DNA of 64,000 bases from Paenibacillus massiliensis 2301065 = DSM 16942 (lineage in GTDB: Bacteria; Bacillota; Bacilli; Paenibacillales; Paenibacillaceae). Position numbers and translations under genes: made by a program. Where the stretch lies: contig NZ_KB898186.1 of NCBI RefSeq assembly GCF_000377505.1, positions 555,757 through 619,756 on the forward strand, in the 5' to 3' direction. The notes under the pieces are model-generated. The model searched no databases and was not told where the DNA came from. It saw only the letters and a list, made by a program, of their open reading frames with translations. How positions within the stretch are numbered: position 1 is the first letter of the stretch; every line of letters begins with the position of its first letter. Positions 19,043-28,104 of this stretch are shown piece after piece.

Positions 19043-20158
19043 ATGAAAGAATATCGAGGCAACACTCGCTGGACTCCGTCGAAGCCCCCTGGACAGGCTG
19101 TTCGCCCATGGCTCCCATTAACTGGCGCAGCTGTCTTCTTCGCTTTGGTTCTGGTGATTCCGACGGTGCTAGTTGGCCCTGGGCATGAATGGCCAAATCC
19201 ACCAGCTACGGATCAGTCGTCAGCTTCCTCTGAAGCTGGTAGACATCCAGTAGGAACGCAGAGTACAGCGTCTCAGGACATTCAAGTGACGGTGCTACTT
19301 AGCGCGTCAGGCACTACCGAAACCGTCCTATTAGAAGACTATGTGGCTGGGGTGGTAGCTGCCGAGATGCCAGCTTCGTTTGAAACGGAGGCACTCAAGG
19401 CCCAAGCCATTGCTGCACGAACCTTTATCGTAAGGCGTCTGTCCGCACAAGACCGTAGCGGTTCACCTGGTGCAGATGTGACGGATACCATTCAGCATCA
19501 GGTCTATCTTTCAGCAGAAGTCCTGAAGAAGGACTGGGAGAATGCTGGAAAAGCGGAAGCTCTCGCAAAAATTCGAAAAGCGGTACAAGACACTAGAGAT
19601 ATTATTATGGTATACGGTGGACGACCGATTACGGCTTCGTTTTTTTCAACAAGCAACGGATACACAGAGAACTCTGAGGATGTGTGGCAAGCCAGAGTAC
19701 CCTATCTGCGTAGTGTCCCGAGCCCATGGGATCAGAAGATTGCACCTGGTTATCGGAAGACGGTCAGGTTTACAAGGGACGAGCTGATTCAGAAGCTTAA
19801 CCTCCCGCGAAAGGCCATCGCCACGCTTTCGTCGAACAAGAGTCTCCCGGAAATGCGCACATTATCGAAGACAGCCGGGCATCGCATTGAGAAAATTCGT
19901 ATAGGAGACGAGGTCTATTCCGGAGTGGAGGTTCGTAGTAGACTAGGACTCCGATCCAGCGAATTTACATGGCAGGAAGACTCGCAGGGCGTTACCATCA
20001 CTACCTTTGGAAATGGGCATGGAGTGGGGATGAGTCAATGGGGAGCGAATGGCATGGCCAAAGAGGGCTATACGACGACGAAGATTCTTCAACACTACTA
20101 CACGGGAATCTCCTTCGCTAAGGCTTCGAAACTGTTAACAACCAGGCAGGAAGGATAA
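19043..20158 (+). CDS. spoIID: Stage II sporulation protein D (peptidoglycan lytic transglycosylase)
   Basis: SpoIID cuts septal peptidoglycan during engulfment, with SpoIIM and SpoIIP. After a basic N-terminus there is one membrane anchor (PLTGAAVFFALVLVIPTVLV) and then the SpoIID domain. VVAAEMPASFETEALKAQA contains the catalytic Glu, Glu108 from this start. The C-terminus has GHGVGMSQWGANGMA, a family signature. The start is placed at ATG 19043, 11 nt after GGAGG; ATG 19025 is an alternative, adding six residues. At about 371 residues it is slightly longer than the B. subtilis protein. It stands alone between murA and the spoIIQ-like gene. Confidence 0.93.
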   Translation: MKEYRGNTRWTPSKPPGQAVRPWLPLTGAAVFFALVLVIPTVLVGPGHEWPNPPATDQSSASSEAGRHPVGTQSTASQDIQVTVLLSASGTTETVLLEDYVAGVVAAEMPASFETEALKAQAIAARTFIVRRLSAQDRSGSPGADVTDTIQHQVYLSAEVLKKDWENAGKAEALAKIRKAVQDTRDIIMVYGGRPITASFFSTSNGYTENSEDVWQARVPYLRSVPSPWDQKIAPGYRKTVRFTRDELIQKLNLPRKAIATLSSNKSLPEMRTLSKTAGHRIEKIRIGDEVYSGVEVRSRLGLRSSEFTWQEDSQGVTITTFGNGHGVGMSQWGANGMAKEGYTTTKILQHYYTGISFAKASKLLTTRQEG

Positions 20159-20183
20159 ATTTTCAAATTTTCTGAGTTTACGA

Positions 20184-20211
20184 GTATAAAAGAGTTGCAC
20201 CCGGTAACACT
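20184..20211 (+). promoter_or_regulatory. Sigma-F-type promoter for the spoIIQ-like gene
   Basis: GTATA (20184-20188), then 14 nt, then GGTAACACT (20203-20211). The second element fits the sigma-F -10 pattern GGnrAnAnT completely; the spacer is one base short of the usual 15. Transcription would start close to the ribosome site GAGGTGA. spoIIQ is sigma-F controlled in B. subtilis. Confidence 0.65.
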
Positions 20212-20230
20212 TGTTACTGAGGTGATAATC

Positions 20231-20959
20231 ATGAATGAAGAAAACAAAAACCAGAATCATGAAGACTCTTCCAAAACAAAAATGGGAGAACAAGGCGCAC
20301 AGTCGTCTTCATGGAGGAAGCTGTTGTCTAAAAGGTGGGTCTATCCTGCAGCCTACATTGCCGCAGCAGCCATTATATTAACTCTCGTGTGGGTCTATCA
20401 GGATGGCAGCAAGACACCTCTTCAGCAAGACCCGACCGAAGCACAGCAAGTCTCAGTTGGCGAAGACGTTGGTATGACAGGAGAGCAGGATAGCATGGAA
20501 GTCGTCGCTCAGTCGGAGAATATGGTATGGCCTGTAGCGAATGCTACAGAGGTACAAGTCGTGAAGCCGTTTTTTGACACCAATGCCAGTGAAGAAGAAC
20601 AAGCCTCTGCGATGGTAGAGTATGACCAGACCTTCACAGCTAACACAGGAATTGATCTGGCTCGTGCGGATGATCAGGTATTTGATATCCAGGCAGCTAT
20701 GAGCGGAAAAGTAACTCGGGTAGAGCAGCATCCACTTATGGGCAGTATTGTGGAGATTACGCATGACAACAATCTCAAGACGGTATACCAAAGCCTTGAT
20801 CATGTGAAGGTCAAGGAGGGCGATGCCGTCAAGCAACAGGATGTAATTGCGGTAGCTGGACGTAGCGAAATGGAGAAGGATCTCAAGAATCACCTTCATT
20901 TCGAGGTTATCCAGGATGGTCAGCCAGTAAATCCAGTGACAGTTCTGCCGAAGCAATAA
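20231..20959 (+). CDS. spoIIQ: SpoIIQ-like forespore membrane protein with LytM (M23) fold
   Basis: ATG 20231 lies behind GAGGTGATAATC; the TTG at 20195 overlaps the promoter. The 242-residue protein has a polar N-terminus, one membrane anchor (YPAAYIAAAAIILTLVWVY), a linker, and a C-terminal LytM/M23 domain. In active M23 peptidases the first zinc motif is HxxxD; here the His position is Asn138 (NTGID, Asp142), while HLHFE (221-225) is kept. So it is probably non-catalytic and structural, like B. subtilis SpoIIQ, which forms the channel and ratchet with SpoIIIAH during engulfment. Position after spoIID and the sigma-F-like promoter support SpoIIQ over a generic M23 protein. Confidence 0.85.
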   Translation: MNEENKNQNHEDSSKTKMGEQGAQSSSWRKLLSKRWVYPAAYIAAAAIILTLVWVYQDGSKTPLQQDPTEAQQVSVGEDVGMTGEQDSMEVVAQSENMVWPVANATEVQVVKPFFDTNASEEEQASAMVEYDQTFTANTGIDLARADDQVFDIQAAMSGKVTRVEQHPLMGSIVEITHDNNLKTVYQSLDHVKVKEGDAVKQQDVIAVAGRSEMEKDLKNHLHFEVIQDGQPVNPVTVLPKQ

Positions 20960-21053
20960 GCTTTCTAAGCTTGTCCATCAACAAAGTGATATAAATCAAT
21001 CGCAAGGCCGTATGAAGCGTCATGCATTACCATATCTACGTTCATGCAGGAAA

Positions 21054-21095
21054 GTCCCCTCACCATGCACACATGATGGTGAGGGGCTTTTTTTT
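21054..21095 (+). terminator. Terminator after the spoIIQ-like gene
   Basis: CCCCTCACCAT (21056-21066) pairs perfectly with ATGGTGAGGGG (21076-21086), followed by C and nine T. Confidence 0.92.
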
Positions 21096-21183
21096 GGAAA
21101 TGTATAAGTATTCATCACTGTGTTCCTTGATGCTATTCGCAAAATAAAAGAGCCTCCCGATGCTTGTCACACCGCCAAAGCAA

Positions 21184-21211
21184 GAATATCTAGGCACGCC
21201 ACTCATATAAT
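21184..21211 (+). promoter_or_regulatory. Sigma-E-type promoter for spoIIID
   Basis: GAATATC (21184-21190), 13 nt, CATATAAT (21204-21211). This is one mismatch in each box from the sigma-E pattern, at the right spacing, 33 nt before the spoIIID start. B. subtilis spoIIID is transcribed by sigma-E. Confidence 0.7.
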
Positions 21212-21244
21212 GTACCAAACTATCCACAGTAGGGAGGCGGGAGC

Positions 21245-21532
21245 GTGCACGATTACATCAAGGAACGGACCATCAAGATCGGTCGCTGTATCGTGGAAAC
21301 AAGGCATACGGTCCGAACCATCGCCAAGGAATTCGGTGTCTCAAAGAGCACGGTGCATAAGGACCTGACGGAGCGGCTACCTGAAATTAATCCGGACCTA
21401 GCGGATCAGGTGAAGCATATTCTCGAATATCATAAATCGATCCGCCATCTGCGGGGAGGAGAGGCGACCAAGATTAAATACAAAAAAACGAGCAGTAAGA
21501 AAAGAGACGTGCTGGTGTCAGCCAAATCCTGA
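21245..21532 (+). CDS. spoIIID: Mother-cell transcription factor SpoIIID
   Basis: The start is GTG 21245 behind GGGAGGCGGGAG. This 95-residue DNA-binding protein begins MHDYIKERTIKIGRCIVET. Its helix-turn-helix is HTVRTIAKEFGVSKSTVHKD, and it has a basic C-terminal tail (TKIKYKKTSSKK) that also contacts DNA in the family. It tunes sigma-E and sigma-K genes in the mother cell. Its neighbour mbl is the same as in B. subtilis. Confidence 0.97.
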   Translation: MHDYIKERTIKIGRCIVETRHTVRTIAKEFGVSKSTVHKDLTERLPEINPDLADQVKHILEYHKSIRHLRGGEATKIKYKKTSSKKRDVLVSAKS

Positions 21533-21576
21533 AATAATTGAGTGAATTGATAAGGTATAGCTGACAAATCCATTGA

Positions 21577-21594
21577 ATACTTCCCCTGAAGTAT
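21577..21594. other. Short palindrome between spoIIID and mbl
   Basis: ATACTTC-CCCT-GAAGTAT is a perfect 7-bp inverted repeat. No T run follows. It overlaps the region where the mbl promoter should lie, so it could be an operator; no regulator can be named. Confidence 0.35.
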
Positions 21595-21707
21595 GATATG
21601 TTAAAAGATGGTACAAGATCGAATTATGACATGTAATACTCGTTTAATACATACAATTGCCGTTTCTTGTCGACATTTTTTAAAATATTACTTTGGGGGC
21701 TCTTTAT

Positions 21708-22706
21708 ATGATTAGCAAGGACATCGGAATCGATCTCGGCACGGCCAACGTGCTTATACACGTGAAAGGAAAGGGGGTCGTACTTGACGAACCCTCTGTC
21801 GTGACGATTGAAAGTGATACCAAGAGGGTCCTTGCTGTCGGTGAAGAAGCCCGGCGGATGGTAGGACGGACACCTGGTAATATCGTAGCGATTCGACCGC
21901 TGCGTGATGGTGTTATCGCTGATTTTGAGATTACGGAGGCCATGCTCAAGTACTTTATCAGCCGCGTAGGCGGCAAGAGCTGGTACAGTCATCCGCGCAT
22001 CTTGATCTGTGCGCCGACGAATATCACTTCTGTTGAGCAGAAGGCGATTCGTCAAGCAGCGGAGCGGAGCGGAGCCAGAGAGGTATTTCTCGAGGAGGAG
22101 CCGAAGGCAGCTGCGATTGGCGCAGGTATGGACATTTTTGAGCCTAGCGGCAACATGGTGGTGGACATCGGTGGCGGAACAACAGATGTAGCGGTATTAT
22201 CTATGGGCGACATCGTGACAGCCTCATCGATCAAGATGGCAGGGGACAAGTTCGATGAAGCCATTATGAAGTCCATCAAAACGAAGTACAAGCTCCTGAT
22301 TGGGGAGCGCACCTCGGAGGATATCAAGATCGCTATTGGGACAGTGCACCCGCAAGGTAAGCAAGCTGAGATGGATATTCGTGGACGTGACATGGTGACA
22401 GGTCTTCCGAAGACCATCACCATCACAGCGGAGGAAGTACAAGATGCTCTGACAGATCCGGTGACGGCTATTGTAGCTGCAGCAAAATCGGTACTGGAGC
22501 GGACACCTCCTGAGCTGTCTGCTGATATTATAGATCGTGGCGTAATTCTGACAGGTGGGGGAGCATTGCTTAACGGCTTGGACGAGCTATTGGCTCAAGA
22601 GCTGCGCGTACCCGTACTTGTCGCAGAGGACCCAATGCATTGTGTCGTTAAGGGAACTGGAATTATGCTGAATAATCTTGATCAAGTGGTTAAGAAAAAG
22701 TTCTGA
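21708..22706 (+). CDS. mbl: MreB-like actin homologue Mbl
   Basis: This 332-residue protein has the actin-fold phosphate loops IGIDLGTANVLIHV at the N-terminus and MVVDIGGGTTDVAVLS mid-protein, and the adenosine motif VILTGGGALLNGLDELL near residue 283. It forms membrane-bound filaments that guide lateral wall synthesis. MreB and Mbl cannot be separated by motif alone; the spoIIID-mbl-flhO-flhP order identifies it as Mbl. ATG 21708 follows a GGGGG stretch; the frame to 21693 has no ribosome site. Confidence 0.92.
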   Translation: MISKDIGIDLGTANVLIHVKGKGVVLDEPSVVTIESDTKRVLAVGEEARRMVGRTPGNIVAIRPLRDGVIADFEITEAMLKYFISRVGGKSWYSHPRILICAPTNITSVEQKAIRQAAERSGAREVFLEEEPKAAAIGAGMDIFEPSGNMVVDIGGGTTDVAVLSMGDIVTASSIKMAGDKFDEAIMKSIKTKYKLLIGERTSEDIKIAIGTVHPQGKQAEMDIRGRDMVTGLPKTITITAEEVQDALTDPVTAIVAAAKSVLERTPPELSADIIDRGVILTGGGALLNGLDELLAQELRVPVLVAEDPMHCVVKGTGIMLNNLDQVVKKKF

Positions 22707-22799
22707 CCTGCCGATAAACAATTGTAGATACATGTGTGACTTTTATCTTTACAAGCGTTGCAAGACGCTTCCACTATAGATTATGCGAGGTGCGCCAGA

Positions 22800-23681
22800 A
22801 TGCTAAGAGGATTATACACCGCAACTGCCGGGATGATGACCCAGCAGCGTCGTCATGATACCGTTACGCAGAATATTGCGAATATGAATACTCCCGGATA
22901 TAAACAGGAATATAGCGTACAACGGGCTTTCCCTGAGGTACTTATTTCCATGATGGGTGGTCATTCCGATAATCCGAACCGTACCATCGGTAGGCTGAAT
23001 ACTGGCGTATTCGCGGAAGAGAGCCTTACCCCGTATGTCGAGGGGATTGTTACAGCAAGCGGACAGGATACGGATTTTGCGTTGGAAGCCAACCTCGAAT
23101 TGCTGGACCCGACGACGAATGAGCCAATGGCTTTCGACTCCACCGGGAAATTCGTGAATGCAGACGGAGAAGTGACGTACAAGCCACAGGCATTTTTTAC
23201 CGTCCTTGACGCCAACAACGAATTGCGGTATACCCGAGGGGGGCAATTCAATGTGACTCCAGATGGACAACTGGTAACGTCAACGGGCTTTCGAGTGGCC
23301 GATACGAATGGAGAGGCCATTATGGTGACGGGCCCTACCTCGGATTTCAAGGTGAATTCCCGCGGCGAGGTGCTGGATGCGAATGGTCAGCCGACAGAGG
23401 TAACACTCGGTATTAGCATTATCGACAGACCTTATCAGCTTGTGAGAGAAGGTAACGGTAATTTCAGGCTGGATGATCGTGACGGAGCTGTGGCACGCTA
23501 TCTGGGAGAAGAAGATAACGTTCAGCTCAAGCAAGGCTTCGTTGAGAGCTCGAATGTAGATTCCACCCAGTCGATGATTGATATGATGGCTGCAGCGAGA
23601 GCGTATGAGGCGAATCAACGTGTTATTCAATTTTACGATAAGAGTCTCGAGAAGGCCGTCAATGACGTAGGTCGTGTATAA
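22800..23681 (+). CDS. flhO: Flagellar rod/hook-basal body protein (FlhO, FlgF/FlgG-type)
   Basis: ATG 22800 lies behind GCGAGGTGCG. The 293-residue protein starts MLRGLYTATAGMMTQQRRHD, and its N-terminal motif TVTQNIANMNTPGYKQ is diagnostic for the flagellar rod/hook family. The C-terminus ends with SMIDMMAAARAYEANQRVIQ, the matching coiled-coil partner helix. It is exported by the flagellar type III apparatus. The flhO-flhP pair next to mbl is as in B. subtilis. Confidence 0.93.
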   Translation: MLRGLYTATAGMMTQQRRHDTVTQNIANMNTPGYKQEYSVQRAFPEVLISMMGGHSDNPNRTIGRLNTGVFAEESLTPYVEGIVTASGQDTDFALEANLELLDPTTNEPMAFDSTGKFVNADGEVTYKPQAFFTVLDANNELRYTRGGQFNVTPDGQLVTSTGFRVADTNGEAIMVTGPTSDFKVNSRGEVLDANGQPTEVTLGISIIDRPYQLVREGNGNFRLDDRDGAVARYLGEEDNVQLKQGFVESSNVDSTQSMIDMMAAARAYEANQRVIQFYDKSLEKAVNDVGRV

Positions 23682-23694
23682 AGGGAGGTAGACG

Positions 23695-24522
23695 ATGAAT
23701 AACTCCATGATTGGCGCAATGGTAACGATGTCCAGCGCACAGCAAAGACTCGATATGATTGCGAACAACGTAGCAAATGTGAATACAGTAGGCTTCAAGA
23801 AGGACGAGGGTAGCTTTGAAGACGTATTGTCCCGTGTTCAGCAGCAGCCCGAGACATACCGTCAGACGGGGCGCGCAATGCCTCTTGGCTACAACCTCGG
23901 CTTTGGCGTGAAGATGGCAGCTACGACCAAGGATCTGGAGCAAGGTAGCATGCTGGAAACAGGTAATCCGACGGATCTTGCGATTGTGGGAAATGGATTA
24001 TTTGCCATTGATGCCAATGGTGAGAAGGCGTGGACACGTAACGGTGGCTTCAGCTTTGTACCTGATCCGGCGAATCCCCAAGGCAACGAAGTGCTGCTCG
24101 TAACCGCCGATGGACATCGTGTACTGGATCGTACCGGTAATGAGATCACTGCTCCGGTTGGCTCCAAGGTGGCTATTGATGAGCAAGGACGAGTGATTAT
24201 ACGGATCGAAGGCGAAGACGATTATTCCCTTCAGGAAATTCAGTTCGTGAACGTGCAACGTTTTCAGGGACTTGAGCTGCGAGACGGTAATATGTTCGTG
24301 CTGGGTGCCGGTATAACGGAGGATGACGTATTTGGAGCTGAAGCAGCCGGTACGATCCCTGAAAATGCAAAAATCCGTCAAGGCGTGCTGGAGCAATCCA
24401 ACGTCAATCTGACGGAGGAAATGACAACAATGCTTCAGACACAGCGTATGTATCAGATGGCTTCACGAGCTCTTACCTCCAGTGACACTATGATGGGCTT
24501 GGCGAACAGCCTGCGGGCTTAG
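23695..24522 (+). CDS. flhP: Flagellar rod/hook-basal body protein (FlhP, FlgG-type)
   Basis: This 275-residue protein begins 13 nt after flhO with GGGAGGTAG between. The N-terminal MIANNVANVNTVGFKKDEG and C-terminal TEEMTTMLQTQRMYQMASRA match rod proteins. It presumably forms the distal rod with FlhO. Both genes share one transcript with the small membrane protein gene that follows 6 nt later. Confidence 0.93.
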   Translation: MNNSMIGAMVTMSSAQQRLDMIANNVANVNTVGFKKDEGSFEDVLSRVQQQPETYRQTGRAMPLGYNLGFGVKMAATTKDLEQGSMLETGNPTDLAIVGNGLFAIDANGEKAWTRNGGFSFVPDPANPQGNEVLLVTADGHRVLDRTGNEITAPVGSKVAIDEQGRVIIRIEGEDDYSLQEIQFVNVQRFQGLELRDGNMFVLGAGITEDDVFGAEAAGTIPENAKIRQGVLEQSNVNLTEEMTTMLQTQRMYQMASRALTSSDTMMGLANSLRA

Positions 24523-24528
24523 GCTGGT

Positions 24529-24735
24529 ATGATGACAGAAGAGGTTAAACAACCTGCACCGGTAAAGGCTTCGGGCTGGAGATTCCTGCGGCTACTGATT
24601 ATACCACTGCTCCTAGTGATCGCTTTAGCTGGAGGTATGGTTACAGGATATGTGGTCTTAGGCAAGCAGGAGCTGGCAGAGGTGCTCGATCTGAACACCT
24701 GGAAGCATGTATTTGATTTGGTATTTGCGCCTTAG
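24529..24735 (+). CDS. EpuA-family small membrane protein (often misnamed RNA polymerase beta subunit)
   Basis: This 68-residue protein has a short charged N-terminus, one membrane helix (about residues 19-45, LRLLIIPLLLVIALAGGMV), the conserved GYVVLG, and a C-terminal TWKHVFDLVFAP. This is the PF11772 (EpuA) pattern. Databases often call it 'DNA-directed RNA polymerase subunit beta', but it has no polymerase domain. Function is unknown. It starts 6 nt after flhP and has only a weak ribosome site, suggesting coupling. Confidence 0.75.
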   Translation: MMTEEVKQPAPVKASGWRFLRLLIIPLLLVIALAGGMVTGYVVLGKQELAEVLDLNTWKHVFDLVFAP

Positions 24736-24782
24736 ATGTAGCACGCTGTAATGCTCTAATTTAATATACTTATTTTCAAATG

Positions 24783-24847
24783 AGGACTTCCTTTGGTAGG
24801 ATCGATTAGTTTTGCATATTCGATCAACAGAAGGGAGTCTTTCTTTG
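24783..24847 (+). terminator. Terminator of the flhO-flhP operon
   Basis: GACTTCCTT pairs with AAGGGAGTC (one G-U), with an inner GATCGA/TCGATC stem, followed by TTTCTTT. Confidence 0.75.
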
Positions 24848-24876
24848 AATATATGCATCCTATATTCTGGATTCGG

Positions 24877-24885
24877 TGTTATAAT
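24877..24885 (+). promoter_or_regulatory. Extended -10 promoter for the SLH/Big_5 gene
   Basis: TGTTATAAT is a TGn-extended -10 (TATAAT 24880-24885), about 40 nt before the start codon. No convincing -35 is visible, as is usual for extended -10 promoters. Confidence 0.5.
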
Positions 24886-24926
24886 GAGGATGTTTTGTTT
24901 TGAAGATTGAAAGGGGATAGTACTAC

Positions 24927-27900
24927 ATGAATAGAAAAATATCTTTAGTAATGGCGATGGTGCTTCTACTTCACCTTGTGCTGAATCTGGGGATTTCAGG
25001 CCGAGCGCTGGCGGCTGGGGAGGCACCGACCGTCGTTGAACAGACACCAGTTAGCAACAGTATAACTGGTACAGTTATAGACTTCACAATGACCTTCGAT
25101 CAACCTATTATGAAGCAATCAACAGGTAGGGTGTATGTAAAGAGGGCTTCAGATGATTTCGTGGTATTCGATGAGCGTGTTAATAGCGCCAAACTTTATC
25201 TTTCGTCTGATAAGATGCGAGTGATATGGGGCGTAGAAGGACTGGAATATGGCCAGAAATATTATGTGCTGATCACTGATAATGCCTTCAAAAATAATAA
25301 AGGAAATTTTTATGAGGGGATTATTGATAAGGAGGCCTGGACATTTACAGTAGAGGGCGCTTCTCCACAAACGATTACCAGTCCTTCAGTAGATGAAGCG
25401 ACACCGTTGCAGCTAGTAGCGGTTACACCTCCTGACAAGGCCTGGAACATCCCGGTTGATTATCAAATTGCAGTTTACTTTAATGAGAAGATCAATATCG
25501 GCGATAAGCAGGGCATTCGTTTGAGGGTGAAAGGCAGCTCCGCAGAGGTAGAGAGTGTGATTGAGACGGTGGGTCAATCCCTGAGGATTACACCCGTACA
25601 ACCGCTTAACCCGGGAAGTACATATCTGATAACGATCCAATCAGGGGCTGTAATTGATTCCCTGACAGGCGCTAAATACACGGAAACAATTGAAACTGTC
25701 TTTGAGACTCAAAGCAACAGCAGTCCAGAGATTCAACAAACGCTCACGAAGCCCGAACTTCAGTCTGTTGATGTTCAGAATAACGTCATTCGACTACGTT
25801 ATAATGTGCTCCTTGGAGAGCGTGACAATCTTCCTGTATCAGGCTTTAAAGTAATGCTGAAGAAGAGCCGGCTACAGGTATCCAGAGTGTATACAAGCGG
25901 AAATGATCTTTATCTAGTGCTACGGGTCAAGCCTTCATCTGACGATGAATTGTCGATATCTTATAACCCCAAGGGCAGTGGTGCCATTGTGGGGACGGGG
26001 TACTCGCTTGTCGGGTTCGACAACTATAAAGCAGTGGTTGTAAGTGGAGGCAGTAATTCACCAACATTAAGGCCACAATCCATTTCAGCTGCTGGTGGTG
26101 AGGTTATCATTACTTATCCCAACAGATTGAGAGCGGCCGTGTTAAAGCCAGAGCAGTTCACCATTTATGCGAATGGCACCAAGCGTACAGTTACGAAAGC
26201 CAAAATTTCAGGGAATCAAATCATCCTGACCTTGTCGGTTCCTGTAGCGGCAAGCACCCACCTGAAGGTGTCCTTCAACAAGGGTTCAGATCCGATAATT
26301 GATGTGAACGGTAATGAGATTACGATTTTCGTGGAATATGAGGTGACTGCGGAAAACGCAGTTGTTGCCTCAAGTAACCCGAAACAGCCATCATTTGTTA
26401 CAGCGAACTCAGGTGCATTGTCCGGAAATGGCGGCTATGTATTGAACATAAATACTGCCAAAGGGGTTAAAGTCAACTCTAGCAGCGGTAACGCGATTAC
26501 AAGATATATGATTCACAGAGGACAGCTTGAGGAAGCGCTGCGCTTCGTGATCCAAATTCATGAGAACCAGGGAACAAACAAGTCGATCAAGCCATTGATC
26601 TTTAACGTGCCTGACACGGAAGGGTCAGCGGAGTTGGTTGTGCCAGTAAGTGCAGTGTACAGGGCTTGGCAGGAAGCAGGTGATGGTGGCAAGCGTTCTG
26701 TGTTCGCGGTGCAGTACAAGGGAGCGATGTATGAGATTCCTTTGAAGGAGCTACCTTTTGCAGAGATTGCCAGATCACTTGGGAACGGTGCATTAAGTGT
26801 GGACACCTTAGATACACTTTATCTTATTATTCAAATAGAATTTGTATCTCCTGATCAGTTGTCCGTGTCACCTGTAATCAACGGCAGTCAGGCTAAGCTT
26901 ATGCAAGAGGCAATACAGATCAGAGTCATTGTCATATCGGGGACGGCAAACTCTGGCGAGACAGATGAGTATGGTAAACTGGACGGAGTGGATGTCAATC
27001 GTTCCAATTCGATCATCAATTTGTCGCACATTGGAAAAATTTATTTACGTATCATCATCAATTTAGGAAGTGCGGATCAGACAGCACTGGTTCGATATGA
27101 CACGGTCAATAAAAGGCTGATTCTCTTATCCTCCGGGGCTGCAAAGGCTAATGGCCAGCTTATTCTAATCGGATATGCAGACCCGAATAAATCGGAGGGC
27201 TCTGGTGGCAGTGCAAATGCTGGGGGAACTACAGAAGCAGCAGCAGGAGGGCAAGGGTTGATTATTGGTGGGGTGAGCCTAATATCAGGGAACAATGCCT
27301 CCACTAATTCCGGATCTAGTAACGGAGCAAGTGGAGGTGTGAGTAGTGCCTCGGGTGGAGAGGCTAGTTCTACTGACTATACGGACACCAGCAAGCACTG
27401 GGCCAAGGCAGAGATCGATGCTCTAACCTCAAAAGGTATTATTGGCGCAAGAAGCAGCAATACGAATGCATTTGAGCCTGACCGTAATATTACACGAGCT
27501 GAATTTGCAGAATATATTTCTAAGGCATTGAACCTGGCACCTAACTTGGAGGAAGCTAAGATTTATCCTGACGTGAATCAGGATGACCAAGGTGGATATA
27601 TTGGAGCAGCCAATGAAGCTGGAATTATTACTGGGTATCCTGACGGATTTTTTAGACCAAATCAATTTATCACCCGTGAGGAAATGGCATTAATGATGGT
27701 ACGTGCCCTTAAATATGGTGAGGTTAATACTTCCTTAACTGCGACACCAGAGCAGGCACTAACGAAATTCCGTGATGCATCGAAAATCCGTTATAAGGAA
27801 GCTGTAGCGCAGACTGTCCAAAGTGGAGTAATTCAAGGAATTAATGTCAATACCTTTCAGCCTAAAGGCAATGCGACACGTGCGCAGGCAGTGGTCATGA

Positions 27901-27938
27901 TTAAGCGCGTGCTGGACAGAATAGGAGAGTTGCGCTAA
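24927..27938 (+). CDS. SLH-domain surface protein with Big_5-type Ig-like repeats
   Basis: This 1003-residue secreted protein has a signal peptide to about residue 30 (LVMAMVLLLHLVLNLGISG, then RALAAG). Four beta-rich domains follow (about 33-145, 160-265, 280-375, 385-480); the first two read as Big_5 Ig-like modules (FTMTFDQPIM; IAVYFNEKIN). A central domain follows (about 490-755), then a Gly/Ser/Ala linker (about 755-815). Three SLH domains occupy about 820-1003, with motifs ITRAEFAEYISKAL, ITREEMALMMVRAL and ATRAQAVVMIKRVL. SLH domains bind pyruvylated wall polymer made through CsaB, also in this window. It interrupts the flhP-fabZ order of B. subtilis. Specific function unknown. Confidence 0.9.
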   Translation: MNRKISLVMAMVLLLHLVLNLGISGRALAAGEAPTVVEQTPVSNSITGTVIDFTMTFDQPIMKQSTGRVYVKRASDDFVVFDERVNSAKLYLSSDKMRVIWGVEGLEYGQKYYVLITDNAFKNNKGNFYEGIIDKEAWTFTVEGASPQTITSPSVDEATPLQLVAVTPPDKAWNIPVDYQIAVYFNEKINIGDKQGIRLRVKGSSAEVESVIETVGQSLRITPVQPLNPGSTYLITIQSGAVIDSLTGAKYTETIETVFETQSNSSPEIQQTLTKPELQSVDVQNNVIRLRYNVLLGERDNLPVSGFKVMLKKSRLQVSRVYTSGNDLYLVLRVKPSSDDELSISYNPKGSGAIVGTGYSLVGFDNYKAVVVSGGSNSPTLRPQSISAAGGEVIITYPNRLRAAVLKPEQFTIYANGTKRTVTKAKISGNQIILTLSVPVAASTHLKVSFNKGSDPIIDVNGNEITIFVEYEVTAENAVVASSNPKQPSFVTANSGALSGNGGYVLNINTAKGVKVNSSSGNAITRYMIHRGQLEEALRFVIQIHENQGTNKSIKPLIFNVPDTEGSAELVVPVSAVYRAWQEAGDGGKRSVFAVQYKGAMYEIPLKELPFAEIARSLGNGALSVDTLDTLYLIIQIEFVSPDQLSVSPVINGSQAKLMQEAIQIRVIVISGTANSGETDEYGKLDGVDVNRSNSIINLSHIGKIYLRIIINLGSADQTALVRYDTVNKRLILLSSGAAKANGQLILIGYADPNKSEGSGGSANAGGTTEAAAGGQGLIIGGVSLISGNNASTNSGSSNGASGGVSSASGGEASSTDYTDTSKHWAKAEIDALTSKGIIGARSSNTNAFEPDRNITRAEFAEYISKALNLAPNLEEAKIYPDVNQDDQGGYIGAANEAGIITGYPDGFFRPNQFITREEMALMMVRALKYGEVNTSLTATPEQALTKFRDASKIRYKEAVAQTVQSGVIQGINVNTFQPKGNATRAQAVVMIKRVLDRIGELR

Positions 27939-27958
27939 AGGTAATTGGCGTAACAAAG

Positions 27959-27990
27959 AACCGCCTTGCTTTTTGAAGGCGGTTTTTTCT
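27959..27990 (+). terminator. Terminator after the SLH/Big_5 gene
   Basis: AACCGCCTT (27959-27967) pairs perfectly with AAGGCGGTT (27976-27984), followed by a T run. Confidence 0.92.
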
Positions 27991-28104
27991 TGTCTTGTTT
28001 AAATAGCTTGTGGTCATAGGAAGTAGAGAAAATGGTGCTTTTGCGGAGTTTTCTTTTTTCACTCGAAAAATGTATAATGATGGGGGACTTTATCGCAAGC
28101 AGAC

